A stretch of DNA of 51,983 nt. It comes from Gammaproteobacteria bacterium (GTDB lineage Bacteria; Pseudomonadota; Gammaproteobacteria; SKWO01). The notes under the pieces are model-generated. The model did not search any database, was not told the origin of the DNA, and worked only from the letters and a program-made list of their open reading frames with translations. Positions 8,751 through 17,829 of this stretch are shown here, in pieces; positions within the stretch are counted from its first letter, which is position 1, and every line of letters starts with the position of its first letter. The DNA is taken from the NCBI GenBank assembly GCA_007128895.1, contig SKWO01000016.1, positions 1 through 51,983 of the forward strand. The letters are read 5' to 3'. A program made the position numbers and the translations under genes.

Positions 8751-9592
8751 ACAACCCGATTGAACAGCGGTTTTACGATGAACTGATCGGCGAGCTCGAG
8801 CGTGGCGCACTGGTCCTGCCGACCTTGCCCGAAGTGGCCCTGCGTGTGCGCCATGTGGTCGACCGCGAGGACTCCTCCGTCAGCGACATTGCTGACATCG
8901 TCAACACCGACCCAGCCCTCTCTGCCCGTCTGATCCAGGTGGCCAACAGCCCCTTGATGCGCGGGGTCATCCACATCGACTCGGTCCAGGTGGCGATCAT
9001 GCGCATGGGTCAGAAGATGGTGCGTGACATCGTCACCGGACTGGTGATGCAGCAGATGTTTCAGGCCACCTCAGAAGCGACCGATACCCGACTGCACGCG
9101 ATCTGGCAGCACTCAACGCTGGTGGCGGCGATCAGCCACTATCTGGCCCAACAACATACCGCCGTGCCACCGGATCAGGCGATGCTGGCCGGCCTGATTC
9201 ACGACATCGGCGCACTGCCGATCCTGACCCGCGCCGAAGAGGTGCCTGAACTGCTGGATGATGAGCGACTGCTTGACCAGGTGATCCGCTCGCTGCACTG
9301 TCGGATCGGTGAACGCATCCTCACGACGTGGCACTTTCCCCATGAGATGATCGCCGTGGCTGCTGGCCACGAGAGCCACCAGCGTCGCCATGACGGTCCG
9401 CCCGATCTGCTCGACATCGTGATCGTCGCCAATCTGCAGAGCTATGCGGGCACAGACCACCCCCTGGCTGAGGTCGACTGGGGTACGGTACCGGCCTTTG
9501 CCCGCCTCGGTCTGGACACTGAGATCGGCGTCATCGACATGGACGAGTCGGCCGAGCAGATCAAGGAAGTGCAGAAGACCTTGATGAGTTGA
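8747..9592 (+). CDS. HDOD domain-containing protein
   Basis: LPTLPEVALRVRHVVDREDSSVSDIADIVNTDPALSARLIQVANSP..., HDIGALPIL; typical HDOD fold motifs. Confidence 0.88.
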   Translation: MNNPIEQRFYDELIGELERGALVLPTLPEVALRVRHVVDREDSSVSDIADIVNTDPALSARLIQVANSPLMRGVIHIDSVQVAIMRMGQKMVRDIVTGLVMQQMFQATSEATDTRLHAIWQHSTLVAAISHYLAQQHTAVPPDQAMLAGLIHDIGALPILTRAEEVPELLDDERLLDQVIRSLHCRIGERILTTWHFPHEMIAVAAGHESHQRRHDGPPDLLDIVIVANLQSYAGTDHPLAEVDWGTVPAFARLGLDTEIGVIDMDESAEQIKEVQKTLMS

Positions 9593-9595
9593 TCC

Positions 9596-9615
9596 GTGGG
9601 GTGCATGCGCCCCAC
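9596..9615. terminator. Short GC hairpin between convergent HDOD gene and lysS
   Basis: GTGGGG-tgcatgcg-CCCCAC between the two stop codons; no strong U-tract. Confidence 0.4.
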
Positions 9616-9620
9616 ACAGC

Positions 9621-11123
9621 TTATCCCTTGTGACGCATGTGCGGGAAGAGCAACACATCGCGGATCGAGGCCGCATCGGTCAGCAGCATGACCAGACGGT
9701 CGATGCCTATCCCCTCCCCGGCGGTCGGCGGCATGCCGTGCTCCAGCGCGGTGATGTAATCCTCGTCGAAGTGCATCGCCTCGTCGTCACCGGCCTCCTT
9801 CTCCTCGACCTGACGACGGAAGCGCTCGGCCTGGTCCTCCGGATCGTTGAGCTCGGAGAAGCCATTGGCGATCTCACGCCCGCCGATGAAGAGCTCGAAA
9901 CGGTCGGTCACGCTCGGATCGCTGTCGTTGCGGCGTGCCAGCGGTGAGACCTCGGTGGGATAGGCGGTGATGAAGGTGGGGTCGAGCAGCTTCTCCTCGA
10001 CCGTTGCCTCGAAGAGCTCCAGCTGCAGCTTGCCCAGTCCCCAGGCAGGCTTGACCTGCACCCCCGCCTCCCCGGCAACTCCGCGCAGCCGTTCGAGGTC
10101 ATCCAGATCGTCCGGGGTCATCTGCGGATTGTAGTGGCAGACGGCCTCCTTCAAGGTCAAGCGGACAAACGGCTTGCCGAAGTCGATGGCCATCCCCTGC
10201 CAGCTCAACTGCGCGGTGCCGCGCACCTCGACCGCGAGGCTGCGCAGCATCTCTTCGGTCAGGTCCATCAGGTCGTGGTAGTCGCTGTAGGCCTGATAGA
10301 ACTCGAGCATGGTGAATTCGGGGTTGTGGCGGGTCGAGAGCCCCTCGTTGCGAAAGTTGCGGTTGATCTCGAAGACCCGCTCAAAGCCGCCGACCACCAG
10401 CCGCTTGAGATAGAGCTCCGGCGCGATACGCAGGTAGAGGCTCATGTCCAAGGCATTGTGGTGGGTAATGAAGGGTCGCGCCGTGGCACCGCCAGGGATC
10501 ACCTGCATCATCGGCGTCTCGACCTCAAGGAAGTCGCGCGCCAGCAGAAAACGGCGAATGTGGTCGACCGTGGCGGCGCGGATACGGAAGGTCTCGCGGC
10601 TGACCTCGTTCATGATCAGATCAAGGTAGCGCTGGCGATAGCGCGCTTCCTGGTCGGAGAGGCCGTGGAACTTCTCCGGCAGCGGGCGCAGCGCCTTGGT
10701 CAACAGGCGCAGGGCGTCGACCTGGACCGTCAACTCGCCGGTCTTGGTCTTGAACAGGACGCCTTCTGCGGCAATGATGTCGCCAAGATCCCACTTCTTG
10801 AAGTGTTCGTTATACTCCCCCTCGGCCAGCGCATCGCGCTGAACGTAGATCTGCATCTTGCCCGACATATCCTGCAGGTGGGCAAAGGCCGCCTTGCCCA
10901 TGATGCGCCGGGTCATCATGCGGCCGGCGATCTTGACCCGGATCGGCTCGGCCGCGAGCTGCTCATCACTCAGCTCGCCATAACGGGCGTGCAGCTCGGC
11001 GGCCACGACATCACGACGAAAGTCGTTGGGAAAGGCGACCCCGCGATCGCGCAGCTGCGCCAGCTTGGCTCGCCGCTGAGCAATCAGTTCATGCTCGTCC
11101 TGTTGCTGATTGTTTTCACTCAT
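9621..11123 (-). CDS. lysS: Lysyl-tRNA synthetase, class II
   Basis: 500 aa; [81 protein letters not shown]. Confidence 0.97.
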   Translation of the reverse strand: MSENNQQQDEHELIAQRRAKLAQLRDRGVAFPNDFRRDVVAAELHARYGELSDEQLAAEPIRVKIAGRMMTRRIMGKAAFAHLQDMSGKMQIYVQRDALAEGEYNEHFKKWDLGDIIAAEGVLFKTKTGELTVQVDALRLLTKALRPLPEKFHGLSDQEARYRQRYLDLIMNEVSRETFRIRAATVDHIRRFLLARDFLEVETPMMQVIPGGATARPFITHHNALDMSLYLRIAPELYLKRLVVGGFERVFEINRNFRNEGLSTRHNPEFTMLEFYQAYSDYHDLMDLTEEMLRSLAVEVRGTAQLSWQGMAIDFGKPFVRLTLKEAVCHYNPQMTPDDLDDLERLRGVAGEAGVQVKPAWGLGKLQLELFEATVEEKLLDPTFITAYPTEVSPLARRNDSDPSVTDRFELFIGGREIANGFSELNDPEDQAERFRRQVEEKEAGDDEAMHFDEDYITALEHGMPPTAGEGIGIDRLVMLLTDAASIRDVLLFPHMRHKG

Positions 11124-11126
11124 TTT

Positions 11127-12231
11127 TCAAAGACCACTCTTGAGGCTCGCCTCGATGAAATCGTCGAGATCGCCATCCAGCACTGCCTGCGGATTTCCGG
11201 TCTCGACACCGGTGCGCAGATCCTTGATGCGCGACTGGTCGAGTACGTAGGAGCGAATCTGGCTGCCCCAGCCGACGTCGGCCTTGGTCTCCTCCAGCGC
11301 CTGCTTGTCGGCATTGCGCTTGAGCATCTCCAGCTCGTAGAGCTTGGACTGCAGCTGCTTCATCGCCGCCGCCTTGTTCTTGTGCTGTGAACGATCGGTC
11401 TGGCACTGCACTACGGTGTTGGTCGGCAGGTGGGTGATGCGCACCGCCGAGTCGGTTCGGTTGACGTGCTGACCACCGGCACCACTGGCGCGGTAGGTAT
11501 CGATACGCAGATCGGCCGGGTTGATCTCGATATCGACATCGTCGTCGACCTCCGGTGAGACAAAGACCGAGGTAAAGGAGGTATGGCGGCGATTGCCGGA
11601 GTCGAACGGCGACTTGCGCACCAGCCGGTGGACGCCCGTCTCGGTGCGCAGCCAACCGAAGGCATAATCGCCCTCGAAGCGGATCGTCGCGCTCTTGATG
11701 CCGGCAGTCTCGCCCTCGGAGACCTCCATCAGCTCGGTCTTGAAGCCGTGGCGCTCGCCCCAGCGCAGGTACATGCGCAGCAGCATCTCGGCCCAGTCCT
11801 GCGCCTCGGTGCCGCCGGCACCGGCCTGGATATCGAGAAAGGCGCTGTTGGCATCGTTGGGGCCGGAGAACATGCGCTGGAATTCGAGCTTGCCGACCTC
11901 GACCTCCATCCGGTCCAGATCGGTGATGACCGCCGCCACCGTCTCGGCGTCGTCCTCCATCTCAGCCAGCTCAAGCAGCTCAGCCGCCTCAGCACTGCCT
12001 CCGGTCAGGCGATCGATGACACCAACGATCTCCTCCAACCGGACGCGCTCGCGCCCCAGCTCCTGGGCTCGCTCGGGATTGTTCCAGATATCGGGCTGCT
12101 CCAGCTCGCGGGTGACTTCATCGAGACGATCGCGCTTCTCGGCGTAGTCAAAGATACCCCCTAAGGGAGGCTACCCGTCCCTCAATGTCACGAATGCGCT
12201 GTTTGAGCGCATTGATCTCTTCAATCGCCAT
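11127..12231 (-). CDS. prfB: Peptide chain release factor 2, expressed by programmed +1 frameshift
   Basis: First frame [30 protein letters not shown] (12231 to 12148), then +1 shift into [17 protein letters not shown]...; [21 protein letters not shown] motif. Slippery AGGGGGTATCTTTGAC present. Confidence 0.95.
12146..12166 (-). promoter_or_regulatory. RF2 autoregulatory +1 frameshift site (AGGGGG-TAT-CTT-TGA-C)
   Basis: Minus-strand CTTAGGGGGTATCTTTGACTACG: internal SD-like AGGGGG, CTT slippery codon at 12153-12151, in-frame TGA at 12150-12148. Confidence 0.93.
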
Positions 12232-12270
12232 GCTCTTTGGGTCCCGGACACGGAAAAGCCGGTGATTCTA

Positions 12271-13612
12271 TCACATCGTGCCCTGATCACGCGGCCCTTC
12301 GCCGCCCTCCCCGCTCTCGTCCTCCACTTCGCACGCCGTACCGTGGGCAATGGCGCTCTCGGCCGCCAGCGCATCGACCGCCTCGACTTCCACGCGCGGG
12401 TCGAGCAAGATCACGCCGGGGGTGGTATCGGGGGCCGGCACAAAGCTCGCCTCTTCGGCCAGCGGCGGTGCGTGGCGACGATGCAACTGGGTATGCAGCA
12501 GCAGCCACAGCGCCACCACGGCGCAGAAGGCGAAGAGCCCACCGGTACCTACCCACTCCATCGCAAGGCCGGCCAGCGGCGGACCAAGACTCGCACCGAC
12601 GCCGTAGACCAGCAGCAGGCTGCTGGCGGCCTGAATGCGGTTGTCGGCATCGAGCAGGTCGTTGGCGTGGGCCACGCCGAGCGAATAGATCGGAAAGAGT
12701 GCACCACCGGTCAGGGCCGCTACCCCGTAGAAGAGCCAGCGGCTGGTCGGGTCAACCAGAAAGAGGGCTGTGGCACATAGGGCCAGCGCAGCGCTCACCC
12801 CCATCAGCACGGGCAGTCGCCCGAAGCGGTCGGAGAGCCAGCCGACCGGCCACTGCATCAGCATACCGCCCAGCACGGTGACGGTCATGAAGTTGGCCAC
12901 CCCGGCGACCTCGAGCCCAAGCCCGCTGGCGTAGATCGCCCCCATGCCCCAGAAGGCCCCAGAAGGCCCCGGTGGCCAGACCGCTGCCGAGGCAGACGGC
13001 CAGTCCGAGTGGCGTGATGGCGTAGATCTGGCGCAGGCTAAGCGGCGCGGTCTCGACTACCATCGGTGCGGCGCCTCGGGTCAGCGTGATCGGGACCAGG
13101 GCGAGCGAGATCAGCACCGAGACGACCAGGAAGAGCTCGTAACTGGCCGGACTGGCCAGGCCGAGCAGCTGCTGGCCGGCGGCCAGCGCACCCAGAGTGA
13201 CCACCATGTAGAACGAGAGCACGACACCGCGATTGCTGTTGCTGGCGCGCTCGTTGAGCCAGCTCTCGATCACGGTGTAGAGACCGGCAAAGCAGAAGCC
13301 GGTGATGATGCGCAGCAGCCACCAGACCCACGGATGGGGCAGCAGCACCAACAGCAGAGCGACCGCCGAAGCGACCGAGGCGAGCGCGGCAAAGACACGG
13401 ATATGGCCGGCCCGACGTACCAGTGCGGGTCCATAGTACGAACCGATGACAAAGCCGATGAAGTAACCGGCCATGATCAGGCCGATCATCGGCTGGGGGA
13501 AGCCCTCGATCGCGGCGCGCAGCGCGACCAGCGAGACTTGCAGACCATTGCCGAGCAGCAGCAGGGCGGTACCGAAGAGCAAGACCGAGATGGAACCGAT
13601 CGCCGCACCCAT
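12271..13612 (-). pseudogene. MFS transporter (YcaD-like) with a frameshift from a 10-bp tandem duplication
   Basis: N-terminal ORF 12752..13612 and C-terminal ORF 12271..12945 are two halves of one MFS protein. Deleting one copy of the 10-bp repeat at 12951-12970 restores ...LATGAFWGMGAIYASGLGLEVAG... in one 444-codon frame. Confidence 0.85.
12947..12970. repeat. Tandem duplication of AGAAGGCCCC (2.4 units)
   Basis: cccc-agaaggcccc-agaaggcccc read directly; unit length of 10 is not a multiple of 3 and breaks the MFS frame. Confidence 0.95.
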
Positions 13613-13633
13613 GTCTCATCCCACACAATGAAC

Positions 13634-13669
13634 AAAAAGGCCCGGCAGCGAAGCCGTCGCCGCCGGGCC
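13634..13669 (-). terminator. Rho-independent terminator downstream of the DsrC/TusE-like gene
   Basis: Minus strand GGCCCGGC...GCCGGGCC followed by TTTTT. Confidence 0.75.
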
Positions 13670-13698
13670 AGACTGGGCTCGATCAAGAGCCCGCGGTA

Positions 13699-14040
13699 TC
13701 AGTAACCGGCCTTGCCCTTCGGCTCCGGCAGGCCAGCGACCTTGGCCGCCTGCTTGTGCGGACCGGTGGGGAAAAGGTCGAAGAGCGCCTTGGAGTCGAG
13801 CTTGCGACCCCAGATCTCCTCCATGCCCTTGAGCAGCTTGCGCATGTTGGGCTGATGCTGACCGTTGTTGAAGTACTCGTCGCGCAGGTGGTTGACCACG
13901 TCCCAGTGCTCCTGGGTCAGGCTGATCGAGTCAGCGGCAGCGATCGCTTCGGCCACCTGCTCGTTCCACTCCTCCGGGTTGACCAGGTAACCGTTATCGG
14001 TGGTTTCAAGGCTGTTGCCATTGACGTCAAGGCTCATCAC
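13699..14040 (-). CDS. DsrC/TusE family protein lacking both conserved C-terminal cysteines
   Basis: DNGYLVNPEEWNEQVAEAIA...LTQEHWDVVNHLRDEYFNNGQHQPNMRKLLKGM...LFPTGPHKQAAKVAGLPEPKGKAGY; no Cys in the whole protein. Confidence 0.88.
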   Translation of the reverse strand: MMSLDVNGNSLETTDNGYLVNPEEWNEQVAEAIAAADSISLTQEHWDVVNHLRDEYFNNGQHQPNMRKLLKGMEEIWGRKLDSKALFDLFPTGPHKQAAKVAGLPEPKGKAGY

Positions 14041-14071
14041 TCGGTCCTCTTTGGTTGAAAAATGCGTGTCA

Positions 14072-15334
14072 TCAGTTATGAGATTCTAATCCATCGAACT
14101 CGCTCAATGCCACTGCGCGCGCATCATAACGCTGGCGTGCCTGCATCACCTTATAGATGTAGTGACGGGTTTCGGCGAAGGGGTGATCACGATTCAGCCG
14201 TTGATAGAGCTGCTCCGGCGTCAGCTGGTTGATCTGCCGGATCGCCTCGCTCCGATTGCTGTGAAAGGTGCGCAGCACACTACCGGCCCCACCGTTGTAG
14301 GCAGAGATCATCGCCAGCTCCCGCGAGCGCGGATCGCGGATATCGACCAGATAGACATCGCGCAGGATCGTCAGATAGGCGGTGCCGATGTCGATGTTGT
14401 AGTCCGGCTGAAAAAGCCGTTCACGGGTCGGCTGCCCCGGACGGCGCTTGACGCGCTGATAGACATCCCGCCCGGCAGTCGACGGCACCACCTGCATCAG
14501 TCCGTAGGCCGATGCCGGGCTGACCGCGTACGGGTTGAAGCTGCTCTCCACCTCAATGATCGAGTAGATCAGGCTTTCACTGATACCGTACTGGCGTGAA
14601 GCACGGCGTACCAGCGCCTCGTACTGCAACCCGCGCACCTCACGGTTGCCCTCCTCCAGCGGGATATCGACCCGGTAGACCGGCCGCCCGTCAGGGGTGC
14701 GATCGATGATCAGCCGGTTGTCGATCAACCAGTCGGCGTAGCGCCCGGCACGCCACTCCCAGCGTACCAGGACACCGTCCTGGTCACGCACTTGACCCGC
14801 CAGCAGCGGCACGGCCCCGGTCTGTTCAAAACGGGTGGAACCGAAAAGGTCGGCGGCACTGCCGTCGCCCGGTGTCAGCAGAGTGGCGACAATCGCCTCG
14901 CGCAGGCGACGACGAAAGCCGGCCTCGCCAACCGTCTCGACCTGCACCTGGCCAGCATCGAAGTCGACCATGCCGCGGGCACGGAAGTCATCCAGGTAGC
15001 GCACCAGTTGCAGAGGGGTCGGCTCACGCACGTTGTGCTGCCCCCAGAGCGGCGCCGCGGCGCGTACCAGGCCGACGACATCGAGCTGCTGGCGCTCGAT
15101 GTCACGCTGCAGAAACTCGATCAGATGGCGGTGCTCGGAGAAGCCCTGCTCATGACGCAGCGCCCGCTCCAGCAGCGGTGAATCGACACGGGTCGCCACC
15201 TCGCGCGCCACCTGTTGGCGTACTTCGCGCTCGAGCTGGCGCTGCAGGGTGCGCTCCGAGACACACCCGGCCGCCAGCATCGTCACCAAGGAGAGGGGCA
15301 ACGCCGTTGTCAGAAACCGGTTCGCAGACTTCAT
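14072..15334 (-). CDS. mltC: Membrane-bound lytic murein transglycosylase, MltC-like lipoprotein
   Basis: Lipobox LAAGC; SLT motif ESLIYSIIEVESSFNPYAVSPASAYGLMQVVPSTAGRDVYQ...AYNGGAGSVLRTF. Confidence 0.88.
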   Translation of the reverse strand: MKSANRFLTTALPLSLVTMLAAGCVSERTLQRQLEREVRQQVAREVATRVDSPLLERALRHEQGFSEHRHLIEFLQRDIERQQLDVVGLVRAAAPLWGQHNVREPTPLQLVRYLDDFRARGMVDFDAGQVQVETVGEAGFRRRLREAIVATLLTPGDGSAADLFGSTRFEQTGAVPLLAGQVRDQDGVLVRWEWRAGRYADWLIDNRLIIDRTPDGRPVYRVDIPLEEGNREVRGLQYEALVRRASRQYGISESLIYSIIEVESSFNPYAVSPASAYGLMQVVPSTAGRDVYQRVKRRPGQPTRERLFQPDYNIDIGTAYLTILRDVYLVDIRDPRSRELAMISAYNGGAGSVLRTFHSNRSEAIRQINQLTPEQLYQRLNRDHPFAETRHYIYKVMQARQRYDARAVALSEFDGLESHN

Positions 15335-15405
15335 GATGGCTAACTTACCTTCCGCCTAGCCTGTGGTCAATTTACCGACTCGATCGGCCGACCTCCTGCA
15401 CCAGT

Positions 15406-15443
15406 GTTACATTTGGTAACAAGCAGGTGTTACCAAATGTAAC
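15406..15443. promoter_or_regulatory. Paired dyad sites: GTTACATTTGGTAAC - 8 nt - GTTACCAAATGTAAC
   Basis: Perfect 15-bp inverted repeat (15406-15420 and 15429-15443). Each arm is itself GTTAC-N5-GTAAC; arm centres are 23 bp apart, in the mltC/DUF294 divergent region. Confidence 0.8.
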
Positions 15444-15561
15444 CCAGCCCCACTCATCCATTCTTCAGCATGCATTAACCATATGTCATCCAAGAAAAAT
15501 CACGGGTGGCACTGAATGTGCTTTTATCTGTCAACGCATTGATAGAGACTCACGGCCCACG

Positions 15562-17454
15562 ATGAACCAGTCAGCGCTCACGCCCGTCCTCGACTTCCTG
15601 TCCCAGCACGCGCCGTTCCAGCAGATGGCGCCGGCCCATGTCGAGTTTCTGGCCAAGCGGCTGCAGCTCGGCTTCTACAGCCGGGGCGAAGTGATCACCG
15701 GCCCTGATGACGGCCCGGCTTCGCGTTTCTTCATCATCAAGCAGGGGCGCATCCGTGGTGAGAGCAGCCAGGGGGAGACCTCCGAGGAAGAGGCCTGGGA
15801 GCTGGTCGCCGGCGAGTGCTTCCCGGTCGGCGCCCTACTCGCACGCCGCCCGGTCCACATGATTCAGCGCGCGGTCGAGGAGACCCTCTGCTTTCACCTC
15901 GATCGCGAATCGTTCGACCGGCTGTTGGCGCTGAGCCCGGTCTTCCATGACTTCTGCACCCGGCGCATCGCCAACCTGCTCGACCACGCCTTGCGCGATG
16001 CCCAGGCGGCCTCTGCCACACGCGTCTCCGAAGACACCTCGCTGAACACCCGTCTGAGTGAGCTGATCGCACGCGAACCGATTACCCTACCGCCCACAGC
16101 ACCGATCCGTCAGGCGTTGACCGTGATGCATGAGGAGCGAATTGGCAGTGTGGTGGTCACCGACGAGCAGCGCCACCCACTCGGGGTCTTCACCCTGCAC
16201 GATGTCCTTTCTCGGGTCGCCCTGCCCCAGTACGACCTGGACAGTCCGCTAAGCGACGTGATGACCCCGGAGCCGCACACCCTGCCACCAGGTGCCTTCG
16301 CCTATGAGGCCGCGCTCCTGATGGCACGGCGCGGCTTCGGCCACATCTGCGTCGCCGACAAGGGGCGGCTGGTCGGCGTCATCTCCGAACGCAACCTCTT
16401 CTCGCTGCAGCGGGTCGGGCTGGTCAGCCTGCACCAGTCGATCACCCGCGCCGGCAGTATCGACGACCTCAAACATCTGGTCGGCGACACCCACCATCTG
16501 GCCGACCAAATGCTCGCACAAGGGGCTTCGGTCGATCAGTTGACACTGATCATCAGCGAACTGAATGACCACGTCACCAAACGGATCATCACCCTCTGCC
16601 TGGCCGAACACGGCACGCCCGACACCCCCTTCACCTGGCTCGCCTTCGGCAGCGAGGGGCGTGGCGAGCAGACCCTCAAGACCGATCAGGACAACGGCAT
16701 CCTGATCCATCTGCCCGAGGGCGGCAATGCCGACCAGGCCCGAGCTGAACTCCTGCCGATGGCGCGCCGCATCAACGAGGCGCTCGCCGAGGTCGGTTTC
16801 CCACTCTGTCCCGGCAACATCATGGCCAGCAACCCCGAATGCTGCCTGACCCTGGAGGAGTGGCGTTCGCGTTTCGAGCGCTGGATCGATCAGGGCACCC
16901 CGGAGCACCTGCTCAAGGCGACCATCTTCTTCGATTTTCGTCCGATCTACGGAGATGCGGCCGAGATCGAACCGCTGCGTCAGGCACTCTTGAAGAAGAC
17001 GCAGCACAACAGCCGTTTCCGCCGCCAATTGGCCGCCAATTCGATGCAGATGCGCCCACCTCTTGGACTCTTTGGCGCCTTCAAGCTCAGCTCCAGCGGC
17101 GACGAGGCTCACACCCTCGACCTCAAACTGCAGGGGCTGACCCCCTTCGTCGACAGCGCCCGCCTGATCGCCTTGGCTCACCAGATCAGCGAGACCAACA
17201 CCGAGGGGCGCCTGCGTGCGGCGATCGAGGCAGGCGCCCTGCGCCAGGCCGACGTCGATGCCTGGTGCGAGGCGTATCAGTTCATCCAGTTACTGCGCAT
17301 GCGCAACCACCGCCAACAAGCCAAGGAGAAACGCCCCTTGAGCAACCGTCTCGATCCGGACAAGCTCAACGAGCTGGATCGGCGCATCCTCAAGGAGGCC
17401 TTCCGTCAAGGCCGCAAACTACAGAACAAGATCGCACTGGAGTACCAGTTGTGA
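15562..17454 (+). CDS. cNMP-binding-like + CBS pair + DUF294 nucleotidyltransferase-like protein (paralog A)
   Basis: CBS motifs around IGSVVVTDEQRHPLGVFTLHDVL and GFGHICVADKGRLVGVISERNL; NT motif AFGSEGRGEQTLKTDQDNGIL. Start at MNQSALTPVLDFLSQHAPF. Confidence 0.88.
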   Translation: MNQSALTPVLDFLSQHAPFQQMAPAHVEFLAKRLQLGFYSRGEVITGPDDGPASRFFIIKQGRIRGESSQGETSEEEAWELVAGECFPVGALLARRPVHMIQRAVEETLCFHLDRESFDRLLALSPVFHDFCTRRIANLLDHALRDAQAASATRVSEDTSLNTRLSELIAREPITLPPTAPIRQALTVMHEERIGSVVVTDEQRHPLGVFTLHDVLSRVALPQYDLDSPLSDVMTPEPHTLPPGAFAYEAALLMARRGFGHICVADKGRLVGVISERNLFSLQRVGLVSLHQSITRAGSIDDLKHLVGDTHHLADQMLAQGASVDQLTLIISELNDHVTKRIITLCLAEHGTPDTPFTWLAFGSEGRGEQTLKTDQDNGILIHLPEGGNADQARAELLPMARRINEALAEVGFPLCPGNIMASNPECCLTLEEWRSRFERWIDQGTPEHLLKATIFFDFRPIYGDAAEIEPLRQALLKKTQHNSRFRRQLAANSMQMRPPLGLFGAFKLSSSGDEAHTLDLKLQGLTPFVDSARLIALAHQISETNTEGRLRAAIEAGALRQADVDAWCEAYQFIQLLRMRNHRQQAKEKRPLSNRLDPDKLNELDRRILKEAFRQGRKLQNKIALEYQL

Positions 17455-17559
17455 TCCCCGACTTCGATCGATCGACACGGCTCGTCGATGAAGACCCCTG
17501 TCATGGAGACAGGAACCACCCGCCAGGACGGCAACAACAACTAACACGAGGAGAGAGCA

Positions 17560-17820
17560 ATGCAACCAACAGGTAGCGCTGCAGAGTACTGGAAGGCGAA
17601 TGTACGCCTACTGGTAGGATGCCTGATCGTGTGGTTCGTAGTCTCGTTCGGCTTTGGCATCTTGCTGGCCGACGTACTCAACCACATCCATTTGGGGGGC
17701 TATCCACTGGGCTTCTGGTTTGCTCAGCAGGGTTCCATTTACGCCTTTATCGCCTTGATCTTCTTCTATGTCTGGAAGATGAACAAGATCGACAAGCAAT
17801 TTGACGTACACGAAGACTAA
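17560..17820 (+). CDS. DUF4212 small subunit of sodium:solute symporter
   Basis: 86 aa, two TM; YWKANVRLLVGCLIVWFVVSFGFGILLADVLN...GFWFAQQGSIYAFIALIFFYVWKMNKID. Confidence 0.93.
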   Translation: MQPTGSAAEYWKANVRLLVGCLIVWFVVSFGFGILLADVLNHIHLGGYPLGFWFAQQGSIYAFIALIFFYVWKMNKIDKQFDVHED

Positions 17821-17829
17821 GGGGGAGTA

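Noticed and set aside
17028-17050. Short tandem repeat GGCCGCCAATT-like in DUF294-A
   Set aside because: The frame continues normally through QLAANS; looks like coincidental codon usage, not a disruptive duplication.
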